DNA of 64,000 nucleotides from Whalleya microplaca (Eukaryota > Ascomycota > Sordariomycetes > Xylariales > Xylariaceae). The position numbers were made by a program, and so were the translations under genes. The DNA is taken from assembly GCA_022497155.1 (NCBI GenBank), contig MU385730.1, positions 620,001-684,000 of the forward strand, written 5' to 3'. The notes below the pieces were generated by a model. The model saw only the letters and a program-made list of their open reading frames with translations, made no database searches and had not been told where the DNA came from. Of the stretch, positions 36,576 to 47,360 are shown in pieces. Every line of letters starts with the position of its first letter. Positions within the stretch are counted from its first letter, which is position 1.

Positions 36576-37458
36576 CGAATCAGGATCTCGGGAGTTGCAG
36601 TTGGGATGAGAGTGGAAGAGACGGAAGTGGGAGAGAATGTTGGTGGAGATTGGAAGTAGGCAGGCAAGGCTGCTGTATGTACGTAGAGGATCTGTAAGGT
36701 ACAAGGCTTAACGTTGTGGTGGTACATACATGTACGTACCTATAGATACATCAATACCTAGGTACCAGGTAGGGAGGTAACATGGTACCTAGGTAGGTAG
36801 GCAGCCATTAGGTACGATGTCGCTTGCAACAGCCTGGAGCCCCAAGTACATATGTACTTTAGGTATACGCAGTAGTGCGGGGCAGGGATAGCCGGGAGGG
36901 GTCGGTCTGTTCCATGTGTCAGGGGCCAGGGCTGTCAGGCTGCCCCGCGTTTTGATTAGGTACCTAGGTACGCAGAGCTGATCAGGTACTGTACCTTAGG
37001 TAATGTACCTAGCAGCGGCCCATCTAATTGAATTTCCATAGCCCCTACGGTCTCTCCAAAGTACCTAAGGATGTTTGCTTCATATTCTCGATGATATATC
37101 ACTACGATAGGAGAGTTTAATACACGATTCAAAGCTCCAAGAAATGCAAAGCCCACGTGTTTCATGACTACATCGTAGTTGTTTGTAATTCTGCTGCGAC
37201 TGTATTTCCTCAGTATCTTAGGTACTGAGTACGTAGAGTGCTATCGGAGCTGTGGATGTTTACCTTAGGTACATGTAGTCCATGTGTCTAGATACTGTCA
37301 GCTCGAGAATCAGGCCGCCAACCGTTTATCGACAGGTGGCAGGATGTTAACCAATGACAGCTGCCGAATCAGAAATCCGGCGAATGGCAAGTTCGGTCCG
37401 AGCTGTGCTAGGAGCCTAGGACCGCGTCTAGGCTGCGGTCGAACAGCGTAGAAGGCGG

Positions 37459-37467
37459 ATCTGATAA
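37459..37467 (+). promoter_or_regulatory. Putative iron-responsive GATA site (ATCWGATAA) upstream of ISU1
   Basis: The sequence ATCTGATAA matches exactly the ATCWGATAA consensus described for the fungal iron regulators SreA and HapX. It lies about 450 bp upstream of the ISU1 start codon, with a CCAAT box about 100 bp further upstream. Function is inferred. Confidence 0.5.
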
Positions 37468-37910
37468 AAAATCATTTGGAATTGGGGGTTAGTCCCACTG
37501 TGGGGTACAGTGTAATCAGATTATCAATGCCGGTGCTGCGCCAAAAACCCTCGATTTTAAACTGCGTACCTCCGCGGGGCTCGCAGCGGCTGCACAGTGC
37601 GGCCAGTGGACAGCATCTCCGAGGTATATGATTTCATCGGCTCTGTCATTCGCCACAGAATTTATTTAAGTGTGAAGCTACCACCGAGATCGCCGCGCCG
37701 ACAAAATACCTACAAAGACCGCACTTTCGAAACTGCGCATTTGATCTCCATCATCTCCGAACAATCACAATCCTACAACTCTCTCCCCTCTCAACAACTA
37801 CATTCATCTGTCATCATCATCACCGAGTGTACTCGACTTGACTTTCTCTCTTTTTTCCTGATTGATACCTATCTATCCATCACACATCATTCACAGCCTC
37901 TCGTATCAAG

Positions 37911-38554
37911 ATGCTGTCAAGAACACTTGCCAACACTGCCCGTCGCGCAGTCGCCTCCACGGCGCCACGCATCGCCAGCCGTCGATCTCTGAATCCGGCT
38001 GTTGCCAACGTCGCACGCCGATCGTACCACGAGAAGGTCATAGACCACTACAGCAAGCCGCGCAATGTGGGATCTATGCTGAAGACGGACGTCGACGTAG
38101 GCACCGGTCTGGTCGGTGCCCCGGCCTGTGGTGATGTCATGAAGCTGCAGATCCGCGTCGACCCGAAGGACAACACCATCGCCGACGTCAAGTTCAAGAC
38201 GTTTGGCTGCGGCAGTGCGATCGCGAGTTCCAGCTACCTGACCGAGCTTGTGAGGGGCATGACGTTGGAGGAGGCTGGACGGATTAAGAACACCGAGATT
38301 GCGAAGGAGTTGTGCTTACCACCCGTCAAGCGTAAGTTACCATTTATATCAAATGAGGCACCGCGGATTCAAAAACGGAACACTGACAGTTGATATGTAT
38401 ATATATAGTGCACTGCTCCATGTTGGCCGAAGACGCTATCAAGTCGGCCATCACCAACTACTACAGCAAGAATCCTCACGCCAAGTCTACAAATCTTGCC
38501 GGCACCCACATGAAGATGCCTTCTACCCCCGAGCCCATGGCGGCAGCCGCTTGA
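37911..38554 (+). CDS. ISU1: ISU1, mitochondrial iron-sulfur cluster scaffold
   Basis: This gene encodes the scaffold on which the mitochondrial matrix assembles [2Fe-2S] clusters before hand-over to chaperones. Two exons (37911-38331, 38409-38554) join in frame to 188 residues. The first ~37 residues are Arg/Ala/Ser-rich, a mitochondrial presequence. The mature part begins YHEKVIDHYSKPRNVGS. The three ligand cysteines are in GAPACGDVMKL, KTFGCGSAIASSS and LHCSMLAEDA. The LPPVK motif, the docking site for the Hsp70 partner, is intact and lies directly before the single intron. A conserved C-terminal helix (AIKSAITNYYSK) follows. The upstream region has motifs suggestive of iron control. Confidence 0.97.
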
Positions 38555-39515
38555 AGAGGTGGGCTAGATTGGTTTGACTGAAGCATTCGTTTTGAGTGCA
38601 GGGTATCACATGGCGTGGGATTCAGGGGATGAAGAAGAAAAGTTGTTGGTTAGGTAGACATTGGGCCGCGAGGGCCATGACAGTGACAAACTGAACAGCC
38701 GGATACCGCGAAATACCTACGTTGTGACGATCTCGTCTGCGGTTTGGCGTCTGCGCACCAGTACTTAACGTGCAATCGGAGTTGGGGGGGGCAACGGAAT
38801 TCAGGGCGATGGTTATCAAGTTCAATCATATGTGTTGAGGCCTTCGTTCACGTGTACCATACATAGTACTGAATCATGCAATAAAAACTTGTCTCACAAA
38901 TTACTCTATTTTCGCTTTGCCATGCTAGACCGCTAGATCGTCCTACTCATCCTACTCTATTCCGTATACTCGGGGGCGACGAAGCTCGTACATCTGACAG
39001 CCTTCTCTTCCGCAGAACAAGCCTTCCGTAGAGCCTAGCAGATTTTGTCCTACCGTCCTCGCCTTGTCGCTTACATTCGAAACATCAATGCGCCGGGGAG
39101 AGGGGGTATCCTCTGGACTGCACTGACGTGTATGTGACTCAATCGGGGAACCCCTTTTAGCGGTTGCGGTTTTTTCGAGGTCCACGTAGCCCCCCATAAT
39201 AATGAGCTCGGCTGAATCGGAGCTTCGGTGATTAGAAGCTTGGCAGCTTCGTCAGCCCAGCATGTATTTTGTACACGCCCAGCCTGCCAGCCACATTCAG
39301 CCACCGTTGGTGGTGCTGTGGGTATATGCTTATCTTATCGATAGTAAACTGTAAGGGTCTTAATATTTTTTTCTGCGTTTCTCAGCGTCTGTGTACATGT
39401 AGCCCGCTGGAGAAGGCCCGCTGCTTGTTCTGACATCAATTGTTCAACATTAGCAATCTTTCCCAGTCTCTCTGTGCCGAACAAGGAAGTCAATTTCCTT
39501 CTTGTACTTGCAGTT
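38555..39515. other. Intergenic region between ISU1 and DBP3
   Basis: About 960 bp containing the ISU1 3' end and the DBP3 promoter. No gene or repeat stands out. Confidence 0.5.
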
Positions 39516-41545
39516 ATGTCGAAACATCGTCTCGAGGACGCTGAGGTGGAGGCGGTGATTCCCCGCAAGAAGTCCAAGAAAGACAAGAAGGACAAGAAGG
39601 GGCGCAAGGACAAGCTGCGCGATGCCGACTCGGGCGTATCTACGCCGGCTGAGGTAGAGGAGGCCCCGGCGGAGCCAGAAGCCGACATCGACACCGACAT
39701 TGACATCGACATCGAGGCGAGGACGAAGAAGGAAAAGAAGGACAAGAAGGACAAGAAAAAGAAGAAGAAGGACAAGAAAGAGAAGGAGGAGGAACAGAAG
39801 TCTAGCGAGGAAGTAGACTCAGATCGCAAACTGAAGAAGGATAAGAAAGAGAAGAAGAATAAGGAAAAGAAGGAGAAAAGGGACAAGAAGAAGCGCCAGG
39901 CAGAAGAGGCAAAACCAGAGATCAATGGTTCGACTAATGGCCGCAGCAATGGCCAAACACCAAAGGCCGCCAGTGGCGCTGTTGACGCATCGGTCGCCTC
40001 AAGCACGCCGCAGCGATACGAGCAGACAGCTGCGCTGACCGCCGTGTCCGAATCTGAGATCGCGACCTTCCTGAGCACCCACGAGATTTCCATCAGCGAC
40101 CCCTTGTCCACCGATGCCCTCCGACCCATCATGCGATTCACCCACCTGCCGATGTCCGCCCTCATCTCGAAGAACCCTTTCGCCGAATTCAAAGCCCCAA
40201 CGCCCATCCAATCCGCCTCCTGGCCCTTTGGCCTATCGGGTCGCGATATCGTCGGCGTGGCAGAGACCGGCTCGGGTAAGACGATCGCATTCGGCCTACC
40301 CCTCGTCACCTCCGTCCTCAACATGCCCAAGTCGAAAGGCAGCGGCAAGATCCGCGCGATCGTCGTGTCGCCCACGCGCGAGCTGGCCATGCAGACGAAC
40401 GAGCAGCTGTCGAAGCTCGGCGAGCTGGTCGGCCTGAGGACGGTGTGCGTGTACGGCGGCGCGCCCAAGGACGACCAGCGAGTCCTCCTGCGGAAGGCGG
40501 ACATCATCGTCGCGACGCCCGGCCGACTGAAGGACTTCCTCGACGAGGGATCCGCCAACCTCGACGCGGTCCAGTTCGCCGTCCTGGACGAGGCGGACCG
40601 CATGCTGGACAAGGGCTTCGAGGACGACATCAAGCGGATCATCGGGGCCACGCCCCGCAAGGAGGAGCGCCAGACCCTCATGTTCACGGCGACGTGGCCG
40701 CAGAGCGTGCAGGCCCTCGCGTCCACCTTCATGGTGTCGCCCGTCAAGATCCAGATCGGCGGCAACGCGAGCGGCGACCTGGAGGCGAACAAGAGGATCG
40801 AGCAGCGCGTCGAGGTCGTCGATCCCCGGGGCAAGGAGACGCGGTTGCTGCAGCTGCTCAAGGCCCAGCCGAAGAACGAGCGCGTCCTGGTCTTCTGCCT
40901 GTACAAGAAGGAGGCCACCCGCGTGGAGGGCTTCCTGCAGCAGCGAGGCATCAAGGTCGTCGGTATCCACGGCGATCTCAGGCAGGAGCAGCGGACGCGC
41001 AGTCTGGAGGCGTTCAAGACGGGACAGACGCCTGTCCTGGTCGCTACAGACGTCGCGGCGCGGGGTCTCGACATCCCCGAAGTCAAGCTGGTCATCAACG
41101 TTACAGTAGGTGTAGAAATCTTGTGTATTATTTAAATCCTTCTGCTGTGCTTTCACGTAACAGGTATTTGATCCCAGGGCACGGCACATTGCTGACACAG
41201 ATAATCCCAGTTCCCCCTGACCATCGAAGACTACGTCCATCGCATCGGCCGCACGGGGCGGGCGGGCAAGGTAGGCCATGCCATCACGCTGTTCACCGAA
41301 CACGACAAGTCGCATTCCGGAGAGTAAGTTCGGCCGCATTAACCCTAGGCAACATGGGTTCTTCTTAATCACTGACGCATCGGAATCACAGGTTGATCAA
41401 CATCCTTAAGGCGGCCGGTCAGCCGGTGCCAGACGACCTGCTCAAGTTCGGGACGACGGTCAAGAAGAAGCAGCACGGCACGTATGGCGCCTTCTTCAAG
41501 GACGTCGACATGACGAAGAAGGGCACCAAGATCACATTTGACTGA
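39516..41545 (+). CDS. DBP3: DBP3-type ATP-dependent DEAD-box RNA helicase
   Basis: This gene encodes a nucleolar RNA helicase of the Dbp3 type, which acts in 60S ribosomal subunit assembly. Three exons (39516-41105, 41211-41323, 41392-41545) join in frame to 618 residues. The first ~150 residues are a Lys/Glu-rich low-complexity tail (KKDKKDKK repeats), as in Dbp3. The helicase core has a Q-motif region ([11 protein letters not shown]), motif I AETGSGKT near 250, PTREL, DEAD near 357, FTATWP in place of SAT, and [24 protein letters not shown] is encoded by the second exon. The C-terminus ends in a short tail (KKGTKITFD). The stop lies 61 bp from the end of the convergent RFT1 gene. Confidence 0.95.
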
Positions 41546-41606
41546 ACTGAACTGAGTGATGGTATTGCATCTGCAGGAGAGCAGCTTGTTGCTAGATAGA
41601 TAGACT

Positions 41607-43635
41607 TCATGTCGCCTTTCGGTCGCAGAGAGAGCGGTAGCAGTCCAGTAGATACTTGCGTTCGGCGTAGGCGCTGTGCAAGGGTCAATCCATGTAGATA
41701 GATATACACACAGAGCGAGAGAGAAAGAGACGAGACACATAGAAACGGGGCGAAACAGGAAAAGAAGCAGAATATAGACGAAATAAAAAGAGATACTCAC
41801 ATCACGCACACGTACGGCACCGCCACGCCCACAACCGTGACCAGATCCCTGAACACATGCTCGGAGACGCCTCCCACGGAAACCCCAGCGCGCCCCAGGG
41901 ACCCCCACACGGCGGCGCTGGCGCCGACCCACAGCGCCAGCCCGTCCGGGCCGGGCACGACATCGCGCCAGAAGGAGAACCGCAAACCCCTCGCCGCAAA
42001 CCAGCGCGATATGAACGCGGCGCTCCACACGATCCGACACGCCATATTGATCGCGTTCGCGCACACGAGGCCCGCGGCCCCGAGGCGCAGCACGCGCAGG
42101 AACACCCACCCGGCGACCCCGAAGGCGACGCTGAAGCCGCCCATCCACAGGCTCTGCGCGTGCACGTCGGCCTCGCTCGCCACGGAGGCCACGAAGGCCT
42201 CGCTCGCGCCATTCAGCGCCAGCAGCGGGATGTACGCGCAGTACTGCGCCAGCGCCAGCCCGGCGCCGCTGCGCGACCAGGCCGCGCCCGCGATCAGCTG
42301 GATTAGTAGGGGGGCGCCGGGTGGTCCGAGGGTGAGGATGACGGAGGACAGGAGGATGTAGGCTTTCAACAGGGCGAGGAGGTCGGTACGGGCTTTGACG
42401 AGGGCGGGTTGGGGTTGGGGTGCGGATTCGGATTCGGACTTGGGATTTTGGATGGGAGTGGGAGTGGGAGTGGGAGTGGGAGTAGAGGACGATAGCAGTT
42501 TGCTGAAGTAGTTCCGACTGCTCTCCTCGATGGGCTGGAAGACCAGACGCGCGAGGAGGCTGCCGTAGTTGTTGGCCAGCGCGTAGATGCCCTGCGACTT
42601 GGGGTCAGAGAGCACGGAGACCAGAAAGGTGTCGCCCTGCGTCAGGAGGTGTTTGACGAAGGATTGCGCGGTCATGCTGGATGCCAGGCGTAGCGTTGGC
42701 TTGAAGAAATAGCCGAGGACGTAGTCGTTGTCGACCGTCTTGACGGTCTTGTCCTCGCTGCGTTTCTGCGCCAGGGACGTGCCACCCGTCGGGAAGGGCA
42801 GGAGAGAGAAGCGCTCGCTCGACGCGAGTCGTGCCCCGTGCCAGGCATACACGCCGAGCAGGCCCGTCCCATAGGCCAGCTGCCCCAGCGCGAACGGCAG
42901 CACCCCCAGATCCAGACCCTGTCTCCACGCCCAATTGGCGGCGCCGAACGTCGCGAGGCAGCGGAGGAAGGTGGCGACGGACTCGGCGGCTGCGCGGGGC
43001 CCGAACCGCAGACGGTACTGCAGGATCACGAACGCCGGCTCCGAGAGCAGCTCGGTCACCGCCGCGATCCCGTAGAGGCGGAGAGAGACACCGAGGTACG
43101 GGGTCCTCGCCGTAGCAGCATCGACGTAGCGAAGGTATGCCCAGCCCAGCCCGACCGACGACCCCAGGCCGAGCACGAGGGACAGATGCGCGATATTCAC
43201 GACAGCCTGGCTGTCCCGAGCATCTGGATTGCCGTCCCCCGATCCGCCGTGGCCGGATTTCTCGTCGGGTTTCCTGCCGGACGAGCGCGACGGGCTGCCC
43301 TGGCGCTGGATGGCGACGCGCAGGCTCTCGCGCGCGAAGAAGAGGACGGAGAGGTAGTAGACCTCGAGCTGGGTGGCTATGCCGAGGAGCTGCGCGGTCA
43401 GGAAGCGTAGGAGCAGCTGGTTGGCGACGAAGGTGACGGCGCGCGACGCGATCTGCAGCACGATCAGGAGGGACGCGCCTCGCACGGCCGAGCCTTGCTG
43501 GATGGTCTCAGGGGCGGTGTCGGTTGTTATTTGCTGGTGGCTATCGCCGTCCTCGGTGGCGGTAGACGACGGGCTGGAGGCCATGGTTCGTGTGGCATTT
43601 GTAGGGGGTGTTGTTGAATCAGGATGGGGTGCCAT
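41607..43635 (-). CDS. RFT1: RFT1-like oligosaccharide-lipid translocation protein
   Basis: This gene encodes a multi-pass ER membrane protein of the Rft1 family, required for the Man5GlcNAc2-PP-dolichol step of N-glycosylation. Two exons (43635-41801, 41673-41607) join in frame to 633 residues. Start choice is open: ATG 43635 (MAPHPDST) or ATG 43584 (MASSPSST). Family segments are GASLLIVLQIASRAVTFVANQLLLRF, GIATQLEVYYLSVLFFARE, SFVKHLLTQGD and LQPIEESSRNYFSKLL-like. Stopping at the in-frame TGA after VCVM would drop the C-terminus. Splicing the GTGAGT donor there adds AYAERKYLLDCYRSLCDRK. A PTPTPTPTP run (repeat near 42450-42483) sits in a variable loop. Confidence 0.92.
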
Positions 43636-45553
43636 GTGCTGGCGACGCACGTTCCTGAGATGGACAGACTGACAGAATACGTAGGTGTAGATACATACAT
43701 GTATGTACCTAGGTATTCTGTAATAAGATGCGACGTGACGTCGCCTGTAAGCTTTAGCGGGTCGATTGCCGAGGCGGCAGATCTCCAGCTCCCCTGAACG
43801 TCGGAGCCGGGGTCAAGCAAGCCCCGAACCCCCGAGTTTTAGGCGGTGGCCCACTGTATGTGCGCATGCAACCTGGAACCTGCTGAAAATGACATTGGCA
43901 GCCTGAATTCAACTTATAATAAAACATTCAACACATGCCTAACCTAACCTACCTTAACCTACATATAGGTACTATTTAAAGTAATTAATCAGTGCAGCTA
44001 CAGATCTTACTTCATCTACCTCTGGTATGAAAGTAGGCGCCTGTGAATATCTATATCTACTTATTACATATGTTCGTATGTTTACCAACTTGCCTGCCCA
44101 GGCTAGGGTCTACTAGAATTGGAGTATTATGCGCTTCGGCGAGGCAAAACGACAGAAGTCCTCTGCTTTCGCATATGGTATTGATTTATTATTATTAGAG
44201 ACTGTTGGATAAACCGTGGCTGATAAACCACAACACGCGGCGAGCTCCCTATATGTCGTGAGAGGGTCACGATGCCTCTCATTCAACTCGGTGAAGAGAG
44301 CGGGTTCATCAATGTCCTCGACGATCGTAAGATCGCCCTGCCTAGTGGGCCGTAACCAACTTGTTGGAACAAGCCGCCCGATCCCATGGTCCGTTCTTCT
44401 AGTCCTTGGTCTAGACTTCACGAACTTTGCAATCGGACTATCCGTCTTCACGTGAGACTACCTGCAGTATTCTCCATCTTTTCTACCTACTTCATAGTAC
44501 TATAGCAATAGCTTGTCAATCCGGGGAAAGCTGAAGTTACTAAAATTAGCTTGTTCGCAGCTGTCATAGTAACTTTAAGTGCTAGGTAGTACGCACATAC
44601 ATGTATGTCTCCTCTGGTGGCTTCTAGGAACAAGCGCAGGTGAGGGCGAGTAGGTATAGCTGATTGATACGACTATGAACTCAAACATGGGCAGATCCAC
44701 AAGATTCTCGTCCCCAAACAACACGGTATATTGGATTTCAGAGCAATATGAACAGCAGAGGTTTCTCTTGAGTGGGTACTATCTAGATGCAGGCCCGCAT
44801 TCTGTTGCGATTCGCTGGTCCTCGCCGACAAATGGCCATGGCCTTCATGTGCCTACGGGGATGTGAGGGAGTTCAAAGCCCCTGAAGCTCAAATCCCCGG
44901 ACTACGGGGCCTGCTAGCTACGATCCATACCTATTATCAGATATCTGGAGGCAGCTGGAGAAAGGACGTGATCATCCCCCCCCCCCTCCCCTCCCCCACT
45001 CCCCTTCCCCCCACAGGGTCTTTTTATTATATCGGCCCGACTGACTTCTAGCCTCAGTCGTAGCTCGGCTTTATTAGATTGAGGGTTCTCATAGACCGTC
45101 ATTGATCAATATCGATGATGGGCTATCGAATCGTAGCGTCTGCCTAGCTGTTCGGATTGAAGAGCCAACGCCTTGGATCCGTCAGACCTATGCCGGCTGA
45201 GATGAGCCTCACGACGCCCTTGCCATTCGACAGCACGCGAACCAAAGAAAGACCACTGTGGTTCGTTCAGAAGGGACATGTCGGCTCATATGTACCAGCA
45301 ATGTGCTAAGCGCAGTGTTGTATCGGGAGCATCCGCAAGATTTCTCCGTGCATGCTTGCAACTACTATCAGCGTCGATCTGCCGAAGCTTGAGCTTGACA
45401 ACCTTCACCTTTCGCCCGGTGCCGACATTCTCAGCACCACCAAAGCCACCGATACCAGAATTCACGCACGTCGACCCCGGCGGGATGTGCGGAGAAGGCT
45501 TGGAGACGGCGGAGCAAGTCTGATTGATCTATCTATATAGTATAAAGTATGCA
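43636..45553. other. Gene-poor region left of the hAT-like element
   Basis: No intact gene is seen. TACCTAGGTA/ACATACATGTATGTA-type motifs occur at about 43690-43720 just upstream of RFT1. A transposase-like open frame lies at 44113-44451. A homopyrimidine tract of mostly C occurs at about 44976-45013. Confidence 0.45.
44113..44451 (-). pseudogene. Possible Tc1/mariner-like transposase scrap
   Basis: A 112-codon minus-strand frame contains ELNERHRDPLTTYRELAA followed by a helix-turn-helix-like stretch. This is reminiscent of the N-terminal DNA-binding part of Tc1/IS630 transposases. No DDE catalytic part and no inverted repeats are visible, so at best it is a fragment. The likeness is by eye only. 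Confidence 0.25.
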
Positions 45554-46174
45554 TCAAGCGGCAGCGCTTCCATCAAATCAACTAATTACTTGACTTGACT
45601 TGAATTGAATTGACTTGACTTGAATTGACTTGACTTGAATTGACTTGATTTGACTTGATATAATTGTTTTTTTTCGATAATTGATCAAATCAACTAGAAG
45701 CTTATTTTTGACTTAATTTACTTGATACTAGTCAATTATTTCTCTAGTTATATAAGCTACAGTAAAGCCATAATATAAGCCATATATCGTAAGGTTTTCT
45801 GGCGTTATTAGTCAATATTATCAGCTACCTTACGCCAATGATCCTTGTTACCTAAGGGTTGACTACTATTACGTCCGTGACTTTTATGTAACAATTTTGC
45901 TGTATCAGGTCATCTCCTGGAGAGAACTTTTCCTTCGGACCTTCGGATAAACTTATCTCCTTAAAGCCACCCTATTGCCTAACTAGAAAGGTACCCTAAT
46001 ATGTGATTCAGGGGTTCAGGAATAAAATTCGTAATTTAATGTATTACTAATCAAGTCAAGTTGCAAATAGCCTCAAGTCAACTCGAAAGTTCAATTAGTT
46101 GATTTGACTTGATTCAAGTCAATTAAAGTGGTTTACTTGACTTGAATTGACTTGATGGAAGCGCTGTCAAGCGG
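45554..46174. mobile_element. Non-autonomous hAT-like DNA transposon (MITE) with 8-bp TSD
   Basis: The element spans 45562-46166 (605 bp). It begins CAGCGCTTCCATCAA and ends with the inverted copy TTGATGGAAGCGCTG, and both ends continue into degenerate inverted arrays of TTGACTTGA-type subterminal repeats. It is flanked by a perfect direct repeat, TCAAGCGG, at 45554-45561 and 46167-46174. An 8-bp duplication with short terminal repeats beginning CAG fits the hAT superfamily. No transposase is encoded, so it must be mobilised in trans. The perfect target duplication suggests a fairly recent insertion. Confidence 0.85.
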
Positions 46175-47360
46175 AACCTCGCGGTGTTGGTCGCAGGAAT
46201 TCCCCTGTACGTCCCCGGATACTGAAAGCGTGGGGGACTTCTCTAGGTTCACAATAGCTGCCAATGCAACTGGCCTATTCGGAATTCTGCCCCAAGCTAA
46301 TTTCAGCCGCCTAGGTACTAGGTAGCGTAGACCTGATTCAGGGCCCTTCCATTAGTCTGGAGGCGACTCGTTGCCCGATGCTGCCACATGACAGACTTCT
46401 ATAGCGAGATGAAACGACTCTTTTGGCTGGATACCACCAAAGTTCCGTACGAGGGCACCGCATACCTATGCTGTACGTCTCTGTGCCGGGGATGCCGGGT
46501 CGCCGACCCTATTTTCCTCGTTGCCTCGTCGTTACCCTGATCACGCTTTGTCTCGCGCCTTGGGTCTACAAGCACGCTTCATGTTGTATGGTTCGACCAA
46601 ACGCATACAAGTAGCCCATGCGCGCTACGCGACTCCCTACAAGCGTCTATCCTAGGGCTAATGAGGTAGTTCAAGTTGTAGTTGACACCGGTCTCAAATG
46701 TTAAGATTTGCTGTACGTAGTACTCCGTAGCAGTACCCCAACCTGGGCCTTCCCCCACATCCCCAGGGCTACCCCAACCTGGAAGTTCACCGTCTTCCTT
46801 AGTCCGCACTACAATCGGCCCGGCCGCGAGTGGCTAGGCAAGTCGCGTGGTGCGCGACGATGCTACTACATACAGAGACAGAGAGGTCTTGCACAGGCTA
46901 TGGGGCATCAACGATGATCCGATCAAGTTTGCCCCTTGCCTAGCTCCCAGACCAATCACCAATTTTACTACTTTGAGCTATAGGTTATTAGGCCCGGCGA
47001 GCTAATAAGGTCATGGGTCTGAATGCTGCTACCCTAACCTGTACGGCGACTACTACTGCGTAGGTAGTATGTGTGTATGTACGTTAAATATACATACCAA
47101 TGGCTTGGGCTTACTACGATGTCTGTATGCTGTCATCGTCCCCGTTCCCCCGCCGATGGGACCATCCTGATTATCCAGCACGTGGCCGTGCACCAGTCGA
47201 GGCCCTCGGAGCATGAATCGAGGGTGTGCTCTCATTTTGCCTGTACTCCTGTATAAAACCCCAGCGCCGGGCGTTGGATTTCGTCTTGGCCCTCGAGACA
47301 CGACCGCCAAGTATTTCCTACAGCCTTAAGTATCACGCGTCATCGCTCCCAATCGTACCA
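46175..47360. other. Intergenic region upstream of the sugar transporter
   Basis: No gene is recognised in about 1.2 kb. The right end contains the transporter promoter and a TATAAAA box near 47251-47257. Confidence 0.45.

Larger units (their letters stand above)
36471..37910. promoter_or_regulatory. Divergent UBP14/ISU1 intergenic region
   Basis: This 1.4-kb region between two divergent start codons holds no gene. Its UBP14-proximal half is dense in palindromic TACCTAGGTA-type motifs (about 36720-37015). The ISU1-proximal half has a CCAAT box at 37351-37355 and an ATCTGATAA site at 37459-37467. A CT-rich leader precedes the ISU1 ATG. Confidence 0.6.

Noticed and set aside
39335..41098. 587-codon minus-strand frame opposite DBP3
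   Set aside because: It is antisense to the Lys-rich helicase gene and gives a Ser/Phe-rich artefact. DEAD-box motifs establish the plus strand.
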